A DNA stretch of 64,000 bases from Faecalicatena_A orotica (GCF_040545875.1 NZ_JBEPMR010000003.1); one strand, 5' to 3'; counted from the stretch's first letter, positions 7,713 to 16,918 are shown. The notes: a model not told the origin generated them from the sequence alone. Numbers and translations: made by a program.

Positions 7713-8830
7713 TACTTGTTTGCGGCTTTTCTCACGATGGCTTCCATCTCACCCCATTTTGCCTCCATATCCTCTATGAGCTTAAACTGTGTTCTCGCCC
7801 TGTCGAGATTATGGTTTTCACGGTGTATTCTGAAGTAATGGTCACCCTCGAGGTAATCCGTCAGGAATCTTATTCCGCATTCATATGTCATGACCTTTGC
7901 CCCCATTGGAAGCAGGCGTATTTCTGTCTGGGTCAGGCTTCCCTGACACCCTTTCAGGAATCCTTCCACGTAGACCTCAAACAGTTCCAGATTAGAGGAG
8001 ACTTTTGACAGATCTGTTTCATCCTCGGCAGCCGTATTGGCCCCGAACCGTATAGAATCACCGAAATCGTTCATGGCAAGTCCCGGCATTACCGTATCCA
8101 GATCAATCACACAGATTCCCTTTCTTGTCGCATTATCGATCATAATGTTATTTAATTTCGTATCATTGTGGGTCACGCGAAGAGGCAGTTCCTTTCTCTT
8201 AAGCATATCGCCGAAAACATCTGCATCTCCTTCTCTTTTCATCACGAAATCAATTTCATCCCGGACATGAACCACCCTTCCCAGCTTATCTTCATCCACA
8301 GCCCTTAAAAAATCGTTGAAACGCTTTCTTGTATCATGGAACTGCGGAATCGTCTCATGAAGTGTTTCTGCCGGATACCCCGCAAGAAGATGCTGGAAGT
8401 TACCAAATGCAAGGGCACTCTGATAGAAATCTTCTTTTGTCTCTACCTGTTCGTAGCAGGTCGCATCCTCTATAAACAGGTAGGCCCTCCAATATTCCCC
8501 TCTGGAATCCACATAATAATTTTCCCCGTCATCCGCAGGGACAACATTCAGCGTCTCTCGTTCCGGATCCCCGCCGTTTTCGATAATTTTCCCGCGAAGA
8601 TAGGATGTAACCCCGATGATATTTTCCATCAGTTCCTTCGGCTGTTTAAATACTTCACGGTTCATTTCCTGCAGGATGATCCTTTTCTCCTGCCCGTCCG
8701 GAATTTCATATGTCAGAAGGAATGTATTGTTGATATGTCCGTTTCCGTAAGGTATCTTTGATTTCAGCGTTCCTATATGCCGGTATGCATCCAGCACCTC
8801 TTCCAGTTCTGTTTCTGTAATATTTGTCAT
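7712..8830 (-). CDS. nahK: N-acetylhexosamine 1-kinase
   Basis: Kinase of the aminoglycoside phosphotransferase/choline kinase fold, 372 residues, resembling NahK. NahK phosphorylates GlcNAc or GalNAc at the anomeric position after a GH112 phosphorylase has split lacto-N-biose or galacto-N-biose. Visible motifs are the glycine-poor nucleotide loop near PYGNGHINNTF (residues 28-38), the Brenner motif VTHNDTKLNNIMID (catalytic Asp in HND, near 218) and the metal-binding CVIDLDTVMPG. The operon context (GH112 phosphorylase, sugar ABC importer) makes the assignment strong; the fold alone would also allow other small-molecule kinases. It is the last gene of the operon, 17 bases after the small membrane protein gene, and ends at the shared terminator. 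Confidence 0.88.
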   Translation of the reverse strand: MTNITETELEEVLDAYRHIGTLKSKIPYGNGHINNTFLLTYEIPDGQEKRIILQEMNREVFKQPKELMENIIGVTSYLRGKIIENGGDPERETLNVVPADDGENYYVDSRGEYWRAYLFIEDATCYEQVETKEDFYQSALAFGNFQHLLAGYPAETLHETIPQFHDTRKRFNDFLRAVDEDKLGRVVHVRDEIDFVMKREGDADVFGDMLKRKELPLRVTHNDTKLNNIMIDNATRKGICVIDLDTVMPGLAMNDFGDSIRFGANTAAEDETDLSKVSSNLELFEVYVEGFLKGCQGSLTQTEIRLLPMGAKVMTYECGIRFLTDYLEGDHYFRIHRENHNLDRARTQFKLIEDMEAKWGEMEAIVRKAANK

Positions 8831-8847
8831 AGTGTCTCCTTAACCCG

Positions 8848-9015
8848 TTACTGATATTTCTTGTTATAGCCGTACAGCAGTGCCAGGATTCCTGCAAGTC
8901 CGACAAGCTGGAGCAGGAGGTGTTTGATCCCGACTGTCTTCTGCCCTATGATAACCAAAGCGATGCAGATACAAAATACCAGGATGCACAGTATCATTTC
9001 AACCCATTTATTCAT
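8848..9015 (-). CDS. Small 55-residue membrane protein of the sugar importer operon (DUF6903-like)
   Basis: Short gene between the MalG-type permease and nahK. The product starts MNKWVEMILC, has two hydrophobic segments (residues 6-23 and 33-48) linked by GQKTVGIK, and ends in a positively charged tail, GYNKKYQ. The ATG at 9015 has an AGGGGG site upstream, and the spacing to both neighbours is operon-like. It resembles the small DUF6903 proteins that I recall near carbohydrate ABC permeases in Lachnospiraceae; the function of that family is unknown to me. A role as an accessory subunit of the importer is an inference from position only. Confidence 0.75.
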   Translation of the reverse strand: MNKWVEMILCILVFCICIALVIIGQKTVGIKHLLLQLVGLAGILALLYGYNKKYQ

Positions 9016-9027
9016 AAACAACGCCCC

Positions 9028-9900
9028 CTATCCTTTCAATCCGCCAAGGCTCATGCCCTGTGTCAGCTTCTTCTGTACAAGGATATACAAAATCAGCGTC
9101 GGCAGCATGACAATAATCAGCCCGGCATAGAGCCGCCCGTAGTTAGCTGCTGACTTCTGCGCCTGCATCAGCTGCATCAGTCCGACCGGCAGTGTCTTCA
9201 GTTCCTTTTCTGTCAGCAGTGTCATGGAAATGATATATTCATTCCAGAATGACAGGAAGTTAAACAGTATGATTGTGATGATACTCGGTCTTGCCATCGG
9301 CATCATAATCTTCACCATTGTGTGAAAATACCCGCTCCCGTCTACAAAAGCCGCCTCCTCATAGTCCTTCGGAATGGAAACAAAGAAACCGGACAGAAGG
9401 TAGATTGTAAAAGGCAGTGCCGTTGCCGCATAGATCAGCGCTACCATAAACCGGTTGTTGATCAGGAATCCGGAGCCAAACAACTGTTTTAGCATCTTAT
9501 CCCCGTCTACCAGCATCAGGAAGATCGGAACAACAATGTAGTTCACATTGATAAACAGACCGCCCATGAACATCACATTCAGGAACTTACTGCCCCTGAA
9601 TTTATAGCGTGCCAGCACATATGCAGAAGGCAGCGCCACAACCAGCAGAAGAAGCAGTGCAAGAACTGTTACAATGATCGAATTCAGGAAGTAGTCCCCC
9701 ATCTTCGCTTTTGAAAAAGCATCTACGAAGTTCTGGAAATAAAATCCCTTCGGCAGTGTCCACGGGTTGCCGTAGAACTCTGAGTTTTCCTTGATGGATG
9801 CCAGAAATACCCAGCCTACCGGAACGATAATACTGATTGCCAGAACAATCAGCAGGATGTAGACAACAACTCTGGAGGCTTTAAATTTACTTTTTTTCAT
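9028..9900 (-). CDS. Sugar ABC transporter permease, MalG type
   Basis: Inner-membrane subunit of a CUT1-family carbohydrate importer, 290 residues, with six predicted membrane segments. The EAA loop that docks the ATPase is visible as DYEEAAFVDGSGYFHTMVKI near residue 200. The ATG at 9900 lies 8 bases after AGGAGG; an in-frame GTG three codons upstream is less well placed. It pairs with the MalF-type permease immediately upstream (12 bases apart) and with the binding lipoprotein. In this setting the substrate is most probably lacto-N-biose or galacto-N-biose. No ATPase gene is in the operon, so a shared MsmX-like ATPase is presumably used. Confidence 0.9.
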   Translation of the reverse strand: MKKSKFKASRVVVYILLIVLAISIIVPVGWVFLASIKENSEFYGNPWTLPKGFYFQNFVDAFSKAKMGDYFLNSIIVTVLALLLLLVVALPSAYVLARYKFRGSKFLNVMFMGGLFINVNYIVVPIFLMLVDGDKMLKQLFGSGFLINNRFMVALIYAATALPFTIYLLSGFFVSIPKDYEEAAFVDGSGYFHTMVKIMMPMARPSIITIILFNFLSFWNEYIISMTLLTEKELKTLPVGLMQLMQAQKSAANYGRLYAGLIIVMLPTLILYILVQKKLTQGMSLGGLKG

Positions 9901-9912
9901 GATCCGCACCTC

Positions 9913-10806
9913 CTAAAATTCAAGCGGTTCCCGCTTCGTAGCAAAGTTGACTACTGCGGACAGACCGAATGAGAATAAGAATACTACAACGCCGATTGCC
10001 ATACCATATCCATAAGAGGAGTTGGTGTATGCCTGACCGTACATATAGCTTAAGAATACTTCCGTTGAACCATCAGGCCCGCCGTTTGTAAGAGCCTTTA
10101 CAAACAGGAAGCTTAAGTTGATGGAACTGATGATAAAGAATGTAAGCGTTGTACGGATATTCGTCCAGATCAGAGGAAGTGTGATACTGAAAAACTGTCT
10201 CACCTTTCCCGCCCCTTCCAGGTCCGCCGATTCATAAAGACTCTCAGGAACGCTGGTCATACTTGCCATATACATAACCATGTAATAACCAATTGCCTGC
10301 CACACCATTGCAATCACCAGACTGTAGATGACGATGCTCTGGTCGCCGAGCCAGAGGACCGGCGTGGCGTCTTTCCCCCGGAAGATCCCCAGGATGCTGT
10401 TTAAAAGGCCATTGGTCGGATCGTAAATAGCAGAGAATATCGCAGAAATTACTACTACTGACAAAATATTCGGAATGTAGAAAATAACTCTGAAAAAATT
10501 CTGACCCTTCAAATTCTCGCGTGATAGGATCGCCGCAAATACAAGTGCAAAGAAAAGAGTAATGATTGTAACAAGTACAATCAGAAGGATCGAGTTCTGG
10601 AAAGACCTGAAAAACTTCTGGTCCTCGAATAAAATTTTAAAATTATTGAAACCGACAAACTTTTTGTTGTTTGAGAAGCCGCCCCATTTATAGAGTGACA
10701 TCTTAAATACATTGATAGTCGGTATCACCATGAAAATAACGAATAAAATCACGGATGGTAATACGCAGGCCGCGATAAATCCGCTTCTGCCCTTTTTGTG
10801 CCGCAT
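9913..10806 (-). CDS. Sugar ABC transporter permease, MalF type
   Basis: Partner permease of the importer, 297 residues, with six predicted membrane segments. The first (IAACVLPSVILFVIFMVIP) is followed by the periplasmic loop with KWGGFSNNKKFVGF. The EAA loop reads SLYESADLEGAGKVRQFFSI. The ATG at 10806 is preceded by AGGAGG with a 7-base spacer, better than the longer opening at 10869. It lies about 120 bases downstream of the binding-protein gene and 12 bases upstream of the second permease. Confidence 0.9.
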   Translation of the reverse strand: MRHKKGRSGFIAACVLPSVILFVIFMVIPTINVFKMSLYKWGGFSNNKKFVGFNNFKILFEDQKFFRSFQNSILLIVLVTIITLFFALVFAAILSRENLKGQNFFRVIFYIPNILSVVVISAIFSAIYDPTNGLLNSILGIFRGKDATPVLWLGDQSIVIYSLVIAMVWQAIGYYMVMYMASMTSVPESLYESADLEGAGKVRQFFSITLPLIWTNIRTTLTFFIISSINLSFLFVKALTNGGPDGSTEVFLSYMYGQAYTNSSYGYGMAIGVVVFLFSFGLSAVVNFATKREPLEF

Positions 10807-10929
10807 ATATATACCTCCTGTCCCCGTGTGTGACTGTTTCGCCACCTGATGATAAAGCACAGGGAACACGCCCGGAATACTTCCTTCTTTGTCCCCTGCC
10901 GCTTATATCTTACATTGTTTCCTAATTAT

Positions 10930-12282
10930 TTAGTCCATAGCATCTCTTAATTTGTCGCTTGTAGCCTCGACATCTGCCTGCCAGTCTTTGACAGTCTTGT
11001 CGCCGCTCATAACGCTGTTTACTGCCTTGAACAGAGAATCTGCCATTGAAACTCCCTCTACAGGTTCCGTTGCTGCGAATCCGCCCATAACTGCAACTGC
11101 AGCGTCATTGTCATAAATGTGGTAGTATAACTGGCTGTCTGCATCCAGTTTGTCTGCCATGCCGTCGATCGGCTGTACAGCGCCTGATTTTGCAAAGATA
11201 TCAGCGGCTTTGTCAGAATACATAAATGCCACAAATTCTTTTGCAAGGTCCTGGTTCTCAGCTTCTGCCGGAATCCACATCTGCTCGAAGAATGTAAAGG
11301 ATGATGGTTTCGCATCTTTTGCTACTGCCGGAACTGCTGTGAAGCCCCATTCGAATCCGTCTGCCTTCGGAGCGTCTGCCATTTCTCCCGGAAGCCATGT
11401 TCCGTTCGGGCAGAAGATTGCTTTGTTGTCAAGAATCAGCTGCTGGTTCTTTGTAAAGTTATCATCATTTGCATTGGCAACTGTTGTCGGCTCTGTATAA
11501 TCAGCAAGCTTTCCAACCAGTTCAAATACTGCTGTTGCTTCAGGAGACTCCCAGATGCCGTCTTTGTATGTCATTGCTTCATTGTAGAAGTCAGCCCCGC
11601 CTGATGATTCCAGAAGTGCATATGTAAATGCATCAAAATATCCAGGTGTCGGATATGTAAATAAGGAGATGCCCTCAGCTTTCGCCTTATCGCCTAATTC
11701 CCACATCTCATCCCATGTTGTCGGAACTTCCCAGCCTTTTTCCTTGAGCAGTCCTGCATTGTAGAACAGGCCGCACGGGCTGTAGAACATTGGTGCATAG
11801 TATGTCACGCCGTCAGCGTAAGGCATCGTTCCCAATGTATCAAGGAATCCCGGAAGGATCTTATCCTTTACAGTCACATCCTCGCCCGGAACTGTCATGT
11901 CCAGAACATCTGTCAGTTCAAGAAGACCTTTTTCCTTCGTCAGAGTCTCTGTAAGTGCTGCTTCACGTCCTGTTGCGCAGTGTACAACATCCGGATAGTC
12001 GCCTGCCTTCATGCTTGGGCTGATCACATCCTCGATTTTCTTGTCAACTGTCAGTTCCACCGTTACGCCTTCGTGTGTCTCTTCGAATGCTTTAGCAACC
12101 TCATCCCACATCTCAGCGCCGTAACCGCCCTCAAATGCAGCCACTTTCAATACCTGCCCATCTCCTGAGCCGGAATCCTTGGCGTCACCGGAATCAGAGC
12201 CTTTGTCTTTGCTTCCGCATCCAACTGCCAGTGTACCGATCATTGTTACGCACAATAAAATACTCACCAGTTTTCTTTTCAT
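10930..12282 (-). CDS. Sugar-binding lipoprotein of the lacto-N-biose-type importer
   Basis: Extracellular solute-binding protein family 1, 450 residues. The signal peptide MKRKLVSILLCVTMIGTLAV ends in the lipobox AVGC, so the mature protein is anchored at Cys20 or Cys21. A low-complexity Ser/Asp/Gly linker follows. The mature domain has the usual pattern, for example TREAALTETL, the FYSPCGLFYNAGLL region and the PTTWDEMWEL stretch. The ATG at 12282 has GGAGG 8 bases upstream and is the only start that gives a signal peptide. It is the second gene of the operon, directly after the GH112 phosphorylase, and two hairpins precede its ribosome site. Binding of lacto-N-biose or galacto-N-biose is inferred from the neighbours. 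Confidence 0.9.
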   Translation of the reverse strand: MKRKLVSILLCVTMIGTLAVGCGSKDKGSDSGDAKDSGSGDGQVLKVAAFEGGYGAEMWDEVAKAFEETHEGVTVELTVDKKIEDVISPSMKAGDYPDVVHCATGREAALTETLTKEKGLLELTDVLDMTVPGEDVTVKDKILPGFLDTLGTMPYADGVTYYAPMFYSPCGLFYNAGLLKEKGWEVPTTWDEMWELGDKAKAEGISLFTYPTPGYFDAFTYALLESSGGADFYNEAMTYKDGIWESPEATAVFELVGKLADYTEPTTVANANDDNFTKNQQLILDNKAIFCPNGTWLPGEMADAPKADGFEWGFTAVPAVAKDAKPSSFTFFEQMWIPAEAENQDLAKEFVAFMYSDKAADIFAKSGAVQPIDGMADKLDADSQLYYHIYDNDAAVAVMGGFAATEPVEGVSMADSLFKAVNSVMSGDKTVKDWQADVEATSDKLRDAMD

Positions 12283-12315
12283 ACTTCTTTCCTCCCTGTT
12301 ATTAATAAAGTTTTT

Positions 12316-12369
12316 CTGCCGGGAATCCACCGGCAGATATATTTTAAGAACGGTATAGCTGTTCTTAAA
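12316..12369 (-). other. Two intercistronic hairpins between the GH112 gene and the binding-protein gene
   Basis: Hairpin 1 has arms TTTAAGAAC (12343-12351) and GTTCTTAAA (12361-12369), overlapping the GH112 stop codon. Hairpin 2 has arms CTGCCGG (12316-12322) and CCGGCAG (12330-12336). Neither is followed by a T run on the transcribed strand, so they look like mRNA processing or stabilising elements rather than a terminator. Such elements often raise binding-protein expression above that of the neighbouring genes. Confidence 0.6.
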
Positions 12370-14530
12370 TTTCATACCAGATAATCTCATTCGCCTCCAG
12401 ATGGAGCGGGAAACTGCTTCCGTCACCTTTATAGACGATGGTGTCCTGTTCCTCATATGTATTATTAACGACACAGTACTTGCCATTAGCCACATATGCA
12501 TGAACTTCTACATTATAATTACTGCTGAACCATCTTTCCAGATTCTCTTCGTCTGATGCAGACCAGATTACGGCCCTGTAAAGAAGCCTGCTGTTCTCGA
12601 AGCTGTATGGGAGCCCGCTGATATAGACGCTTCTGCCCATGCCGAATGTATTGACGGCCAGCTGAACCTCTTTTTCTCTCTGGCAGAGAATGGTTGCTTT
12701 GTCCAGGGCATAAATGCTTTTCTTGCCCTCACCGAAATCGATCTCATCCTTACAGTCCGCAGTTATGAAGTGTGCATATTCTTCCCAGTTATACTTATCC
12801 CTGTTCAGCGTCATGCCATTTTCCTTCTCTACTCCCATCACACCTGCTAACTGAAAGAACCTGCCCTGCCACTGGTGTGCCGTCGGTTCACCGACGCCGA
12901 TGAATCCGCCGCCTTCATATATGAAACGCTTCACTGCTGTCACAATCTGCTCGTCAATCCAGTTTTCCCCGCCGGTATAAGCGGTATCGGCATCCCCGAT
13001 ATTGAGGATTACATCGATGTCTTTTAAAATATCGGGATTCTCCCTGATGTCATCAAAACTGATGAACTTCACATCAAACGGCGCACCGCTCAGTGACTCG
13101 ATGATCCCCGCATAAGAGTAATTCTGTTTATGGTAGATCGCATGGTGCACCATATGGTTTCCCCATGCCCGCATCTTTCCCCAGCAGTTCAGTACGGCCA
13201 CACGTTTCACACAGTAAGGTGTGGTGCCTCTGATGTTTTCATATAAGATCCGGAATTCATTACAGACTGTTTCCACATAATCAATAAATTCCGGGAACTC
13301 CAGTGCAAGTTTCAGGTAACCGCCATAACCGATCCTGTCGATCGGGCTTCTCAAGATTGCACGCCTTGCAGTCACCCAGTTATATTTTGCCTCTTTTACC
13401 GGATCGCCGCCCTCGTGGAACACATCCGGGAAAAAGTAAGGCAGGAAACGCCCTTCTGTATAATCAACACCTTTGATATCACTGATCAGCCGCAGTGTGG
13501 AACCATTCCCCACACTTCCTACAACTGCATCCAGACCGATTGTCCGGAACTCATCCATAAACGGTTCCATGCCAATCCAGTGGTCCCCTAAGAACATCAT
13601 GGCCTCTTTGCCATACTCGTGGGTAATATCTACCATTTCCTTTGCAAGCTTTGCAACTTCTCTTCTCTGGAACTTCTGAAAATCCTGAAATTCTTTGGAA
13701 GGTATCCTGTATGTATTGTTCATGTATCCCTGGTCGATAATAAACTCTGGACGGAACCTGTATCCCGCCTCCCGTTCAAACTGTTCCAGAATATATGGAC
13801 TGACCGAGGCGGAATACCCGTACCAGTCCACGTATTTTTCTCTTGCCAGTTCGTCGAAAATCAATGTGAACTGATGGAAAAAGGTCGTGTACCGGATAAC
13901 ATCGACATGCGGGCTGCTCTCCAGATAGCGGCGCAGGCGCTGCATTGAATATGCCCTTGTCTTTGGCTGCCTGACATCAAAGGTAATCTGTTTTTCTACA
14001 TCCTTCCACCCGTTTGTCACTGCATTGTACATATGCACCGGGTCCCACATGATATAAGTCAGAAAGCTCACGGTGTAATCATGATACAGCCGCGCGGGAC
14101 TGATCACCACGTCACCGGATTCTTCATCATAACTCCAGGTGCCGTATGGGATGACTTCCCCCGTCGTGCGATCAATCACTTCCCACCAGCGGCTGATATC
14201 GTCACGCGTATTTACCGCCAGCATGTCCGGATAGAGATGGTCCATCAGGTGAATACGCAGAGTCTCTTCAGAAGCATTATGGAAATCCGTCATAATGTAC
14301 ATCTGTTGCACTTCATCCATGTTTGCCTTTGCCCATTCGTTGTCTTTTCTCGTTGTATAATATGTAGAATATACCTTCGCATTTACATTGCGTAATTCTT
14401 CTGGGAAATCCGTACCGTCACAGTCCCTTATTGCATCTGCGCCCCATCGCTTCAGGATCTCTTTTGTCTCATTCACTACGTCAACATCTGTCGGGATTGT
14501 CACCCGTCCAAAAGATAAATTGCTTTCCAT
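12365..14530 (-). CDS. gnpA: 1,3-beta-galactosyl-N-acetylhexosamine phosphorylase (GH112)
   Basis: Cytoplasmic phosphorylase of 721 residues, the usual length for GH112. It splits lacto-N-biose and/or galacto-N-biose with phosphate into galactose 1-phosphate and GlcNAc/GalNAc. The N-terminus SNLSFGRVTIPTD and the long TIM-barrel region with TTFFHQFTLIFDE, YGYSASVSPY and DHWIGMEP are characteristic, followed by a trimerisation/Rossmann-like part (NIGDADTAYTGG, GGGFIGVGEPTA). It has no signal peptide, in line with import first and cleavage inside. The ATG at 14530 has a GGAGA site. It leads the operon gnpA, binding lipoprotein, two permeases, small membrane protein, nahK. Whether milk-type or mucin-type disaccharide is preferred cannot be told from sequence. 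Confidence 0.92.
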   Translation of the reverse strand: MESNLSFGRVTIPTDVDVVNETKEILKRWGADAIRDCDGTDFPEELRNVNAKVYSTYYTTRKDNEWAKANMDEVQQMYIMTDFHNASEETLRIHLMDHLYPDMLAVNTRDDISRWWEVIDRTTGEVIPYGTWSYDEESGDVVISPARLYHDYTVSFLTYIMWDPVHMYNAVTNGWKDVEKQITFDVRQPKTRAYSMQRLRRYLESSPHVDVIRYTTFFHQFTLIFDELAREKYVDWYGYSASVSPYILEQFEREAGYRFRPEFIIDQGYMNNTYRIPSKEFQDFQKFQRREVAKLAKEMVDITHEYGKEAMMFLGDHWIGMEPFMDEFRTIGLDAVVGSVGNGSTLRLISDIKGVDYTEGRFLPYFFPDVFHEGGDPVKEAKYNWVTARRAILRSPIDRIGYGGYLKLALEFPEFIDYVETVCNEFRILYENIRGTTPYCVKRVAVLNCWGKMRAWGNHMVHHAIYHKQNYSYAGIIESLSGAPFDVKFISFDDIRENPDILKDIDVILNIGDADTAYTGGENWIDEQIVTAVKRFIYEGGGFIGVGEPTAHQWQGRFFQLAGVMGVEKENGMTLNRDKYNWEEYAHFITADCKDEIDFGEGKKSIYALDKATILCQREKEVQLAVNTFGMGRSVYISGLPYSFENSRLLYRAVIWSASDEENLERWFSSNYNVEVHAYVANGKYCVVNNTYEEQDTIVYKGDGSSFPLHLEANEIIWYEI

Positions 14531-14594
14531 AATTTGTCTCCTTTTGCTATTCGAGACTGTGCATGTGTGCTCTAAAGAGTTTCACTTTATACAA

Positions 14595-14600
14595 ATTATA
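14595..14600 (-). promoter_or_regulatory. Possible -10 element of the gnpA operon promoter
   Basis: On the minus strand a TATAAT hexamer lies about 65 bases upstream of the gnpA start. The hexamer 17 bases further upstream (ATAAAA) is a poor -35, as expected for a promoter that needs an AraC-type activator. The 228-base divergent region 14531-14758 is AT-rich and holds nothing else I can name. Confidence 0.4.
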
Positions 14601-14758
14601 TTTATTATCTTGTTGATTTTTATAGCATTTGCACAATTCTTTGATTCAAGTATACGGATTAAAACAGCCTTAATCAACTTATTTATTGCTCTAAAAGTTA
14701 TATATCTTGTCTTTATTTATGTGGGATGGTATGATGATATCAGAAAGGAGCATTCATT

Positions 14759-15592
14759 ATGGCACATATTCAATATTCGATCACAGACCTTTACAGCCAG
14801 GAGCCGATTGAAAGGCTTCTGTATATCTCTTCGGCTACTTATGGGAATGACTGGATCAGCATGTTTCATTCCCATAGTTTTGCAGAACTTTTCTATGTTC
14901 TGGACGGACAGGGGCATTTTTGCACAGAATCAGAAGAAGTCCCCATTGAAAGGGACTCCCTGATTCTGATTAACCCGAATATCCGGCACACGGAAAAGTC
15001 CTCTGTCACGCATCCGCTTACTTATATCGTGCTGGGTATAGATAATCTCCATTTTCAATTTTCAGGCGATGAATACAGTGCATACCGTGTCCATGATTTT
15101 TACAAGCACAGGGATGCCTGTCTTCCGATTATGCAGATGATGCTGGACGAGGCCAGAGGGCGGCGCGCATCCTCAGAGCTCATCTGCCATCATTTTCTGA
15201 GTATCCTGCTCTTAAAGATTCTGCGCATAAGCGGTGACCAGTTCACGCCTTATTCCTCCAAGAATATTCCGGGGGAATGTGAGACAATCAAGTACTATAT
15301 TGACACACATTATCAGGAAAATATAACGCTGGATAAGCTGGCTGAAGTATCCCACCTGAATAAATTCTACCTGTCACACATTTTTAACCGCGCATTTGGA
15401 ATTTCACCTATTACCTATCTGCTGGAGCGCCGTATCCTGCACAGCAAGGAACTATTAAAGTCAGCGGATTTCAGTATTACGCAGATCGCACATACGACCG
15501 GATTCTCATCTGCCAATTACTTTTCACAGTCGTTTAAGCGCTACACGGGACTTACCCCCGCGGCATACCGTAAAAACCATCAGGATACATAA
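14759..15592 (+). CDS. AraC-family regulator, divergent to the gnpA operon
   Basis: Transcription regulator of 277 residues with an N-terminal cupin sensing domain (FHSHSFAELFYVLDG, LINPNIRHTEKS) and C-terminal double helix-turn-helix (NITLDKLAEVSHLNKFYLSHIF; GFSSANYFSQSFKRYTGLTP). The ATG at 14759 follows AAAGGAG by 8 bases. It is transcribed away from gnpA and shares the AT-rich divergent promoter region, the classic position for the local activator. It is closely related to the regulator at 6816-7652, so the operon is flanked by two paralogues. Both keep complete DNA-binding domains; neither looks degenerate. Confidence 0.87.
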   Translation: MAHIQYSITDLYSQEPIERLLYISSATYGNDWISMFHSHSFAELFYVLDGQGHFCTESEEVPIERDSLILINPNIRHTEKSSVTHPLTYIVLGIDNLHFQFSGDEYSAYRVHDFYKHRDACLPIMQMMLDEARGRRASSELICHHFLSILLLKILRISGDQFTPYSSKNIPGECETIKYYIDTHYQENITLDKLAEVSHLNKFYLSHIFNRAFGISPITYLLERRILHSKELLKSADFSITQIAHTTGFSSANYFSQSFKRYTGLTPAAYRKNHQDT

Positions 15593-15628
15593 GAACAGGA
15601 CTCCATTTGCCGGGACATAACAGAAATA

Positions 15629-16918
15629 TCAGCGGAATACAAGCACAAACGCCATCCCGTCCACTGACTTTTCCGCGAAAATTTCGCCGTCCATTTTACG
15701 CATGATTTCCCGGCAGATGTAAAGCCCCAGCCCGTTCCCCTGCTTTCCTTCGCTGTTGCCTGCACGGAAAAAGCTCTCAAAAACATGGTTGAACTCCGTA
15801 TCCGTCACAGGGGAACCGGTATTAAAGATACGGATGAGCTGCCGGTAATCTTCCTCATAGAAGGTGATCTCAATCCGCCGTCCGTCACCATACTTAAAGG
15901 CATTTTCAAAAAGGTTTTCGAAGACTTCCATCGTACGCTCAGGATCCCCGATAATCAGCCGGTTTTCAAATTTCCCCACTGTCAGGTCAGTCATGCGTAT
16001 GCTGCATTTTTCCCGATAAGTATCCAGCACTTTATCCATCAGGTCTGTAAGATAGAATTCTTCCTTCCTCACCTGAATATCCAGAATATCCTCTCTTGCA
16101 TTTTTCATGATTTCTTCCACATACCGTTCGATTTCATCTGCCTTCTTTTCAATCTGGCGGGCAGCATGCTTCTTTTGTTCCCCAGTCGGATACAGCTCCT
16201 CCTCAAGCGCCCTTCCATAAAGCTTGATTGTATTCAGAGGGGTCTTAATATCATGTGACAGAGACAGAAGGAGCAGCTTCTTTTCTTTCTGCAGCTTCAG
16301 TTCTCTCTTTTTCGAAGTGTCGAGCGTGTCTTTCAGCTGGCCGATCCCCCATAGAAAGTTACCAAAGAATCTGCTTTTTTCTTCTGTTACCGTCCCCTTC
16401 AAATGCCCCATCGCCAGTTCATGGGGCAGGCCCGACATTCGCTGGAACGGGCGGACCAGCTGGCTTCTCAGATAGAACAATACAGCAAGCAGAAATCCTT
16501 CCATCAGGGCAAGGCAGATCTGTGTAATCCAGATGATCCGCCGGTAATTAACATCCGGTTCCACATAATCGAACCGCACAAACCCTTTGAAATCACCTTC
16601 TTCATACCAGGGGCGTATTTCTGTTTTCAGGAGGTTGCCCTGCTCATAAAATTCATCAATCTTTTCTCTGGCAGACCGTGATGCCTCCGACAGCACCCCG
16701 GCCGGCAGCCAGGCCACGTTCTTCACGTATTTGCATGAACGCAGATTCAGCCTATCCGGGTCTTCATCCCCGGATAAGCTGTTATACAGGCGGTTAATTT
16801 CTATTTTATATTCTTTTCCACTCTCTGCCGTCACACCATAAACTCCGTAACCGGTCCCTATGGCTGTCAGTATATAGAGGACCAGGGAAAAGAGAATCAG
16901 CCTGTCATACTTCTTCAT
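15629..16918 (-). CDS. Sensor histidine kinase of the ABC-exporter two-component system
   Basis: Membrane sensor kinase, 429 residues. A membrane segment at about 7-29 and another at about 130-150 enclose a roughly 100-residue extracytoplasmic loop. The phosphoacceptor motif LSLSHDIKTPLN lies near residue 225; the ATPase domain has the N box FENLFENAFKYGDG, a degenerate G1 (FNTGSP) and G2 (GNGLGLYICREI). The loop distinguishes it from BceS-type kinases, which have almost none. It overlaps the response regulator gene by 14 bases, indicating translational coupling. It is downstream of an FtsX-type exporter and probably controls it in response to an extracellular signal, perhaps a peptide. The signal is an inference. 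Confidence 0.88.
   Translation of the reverse strand: MKKYDRLILFSLVLYILTAIGTGYGVYGVTAESGKEYKIEINRLYNSLSGDEDPDRLNLRSCKYVKNVAWLPAGVLSEASRSAREKIDEFYEQGNLLKTEIRPWYEEGDFKGFVRFDYVEPDVNYRRIIWITQICLALMEGFLLAVLFYLRSQLVRPFQRMSGLPHELAMGHLKGTVTEEKSRFFGNFLWGIGQLKDTLDTSKKRELKLQKEKKLLLLSLSHDIKTPLNTIKLYGRALEEELYPTGEQKKHAARQIEKKADEIERYVEEIMKNAREDILDIQVRKEEFYLTDLMDKVLDTYREKCSIRMTDLTVGKFENRLIIGDPERTMEVFENLFENAFKYGDGRRIEITFYEEDYRQLIRIFNTGSPVTDTEFNHVFESFFRAGNSEGKQGNGLGLYICREIMRKMDGEIFAEKSVDGMAFVLVFR

Noticed and set aside
10930..12501. A longer version of the binding-lipoprotein gene starting at 12501
   Set aside because: It would overlap gnpA by over 130 bases and hide the signal peptide; the ATG at 12282 has the ribosome site and the lipoprotein signal.
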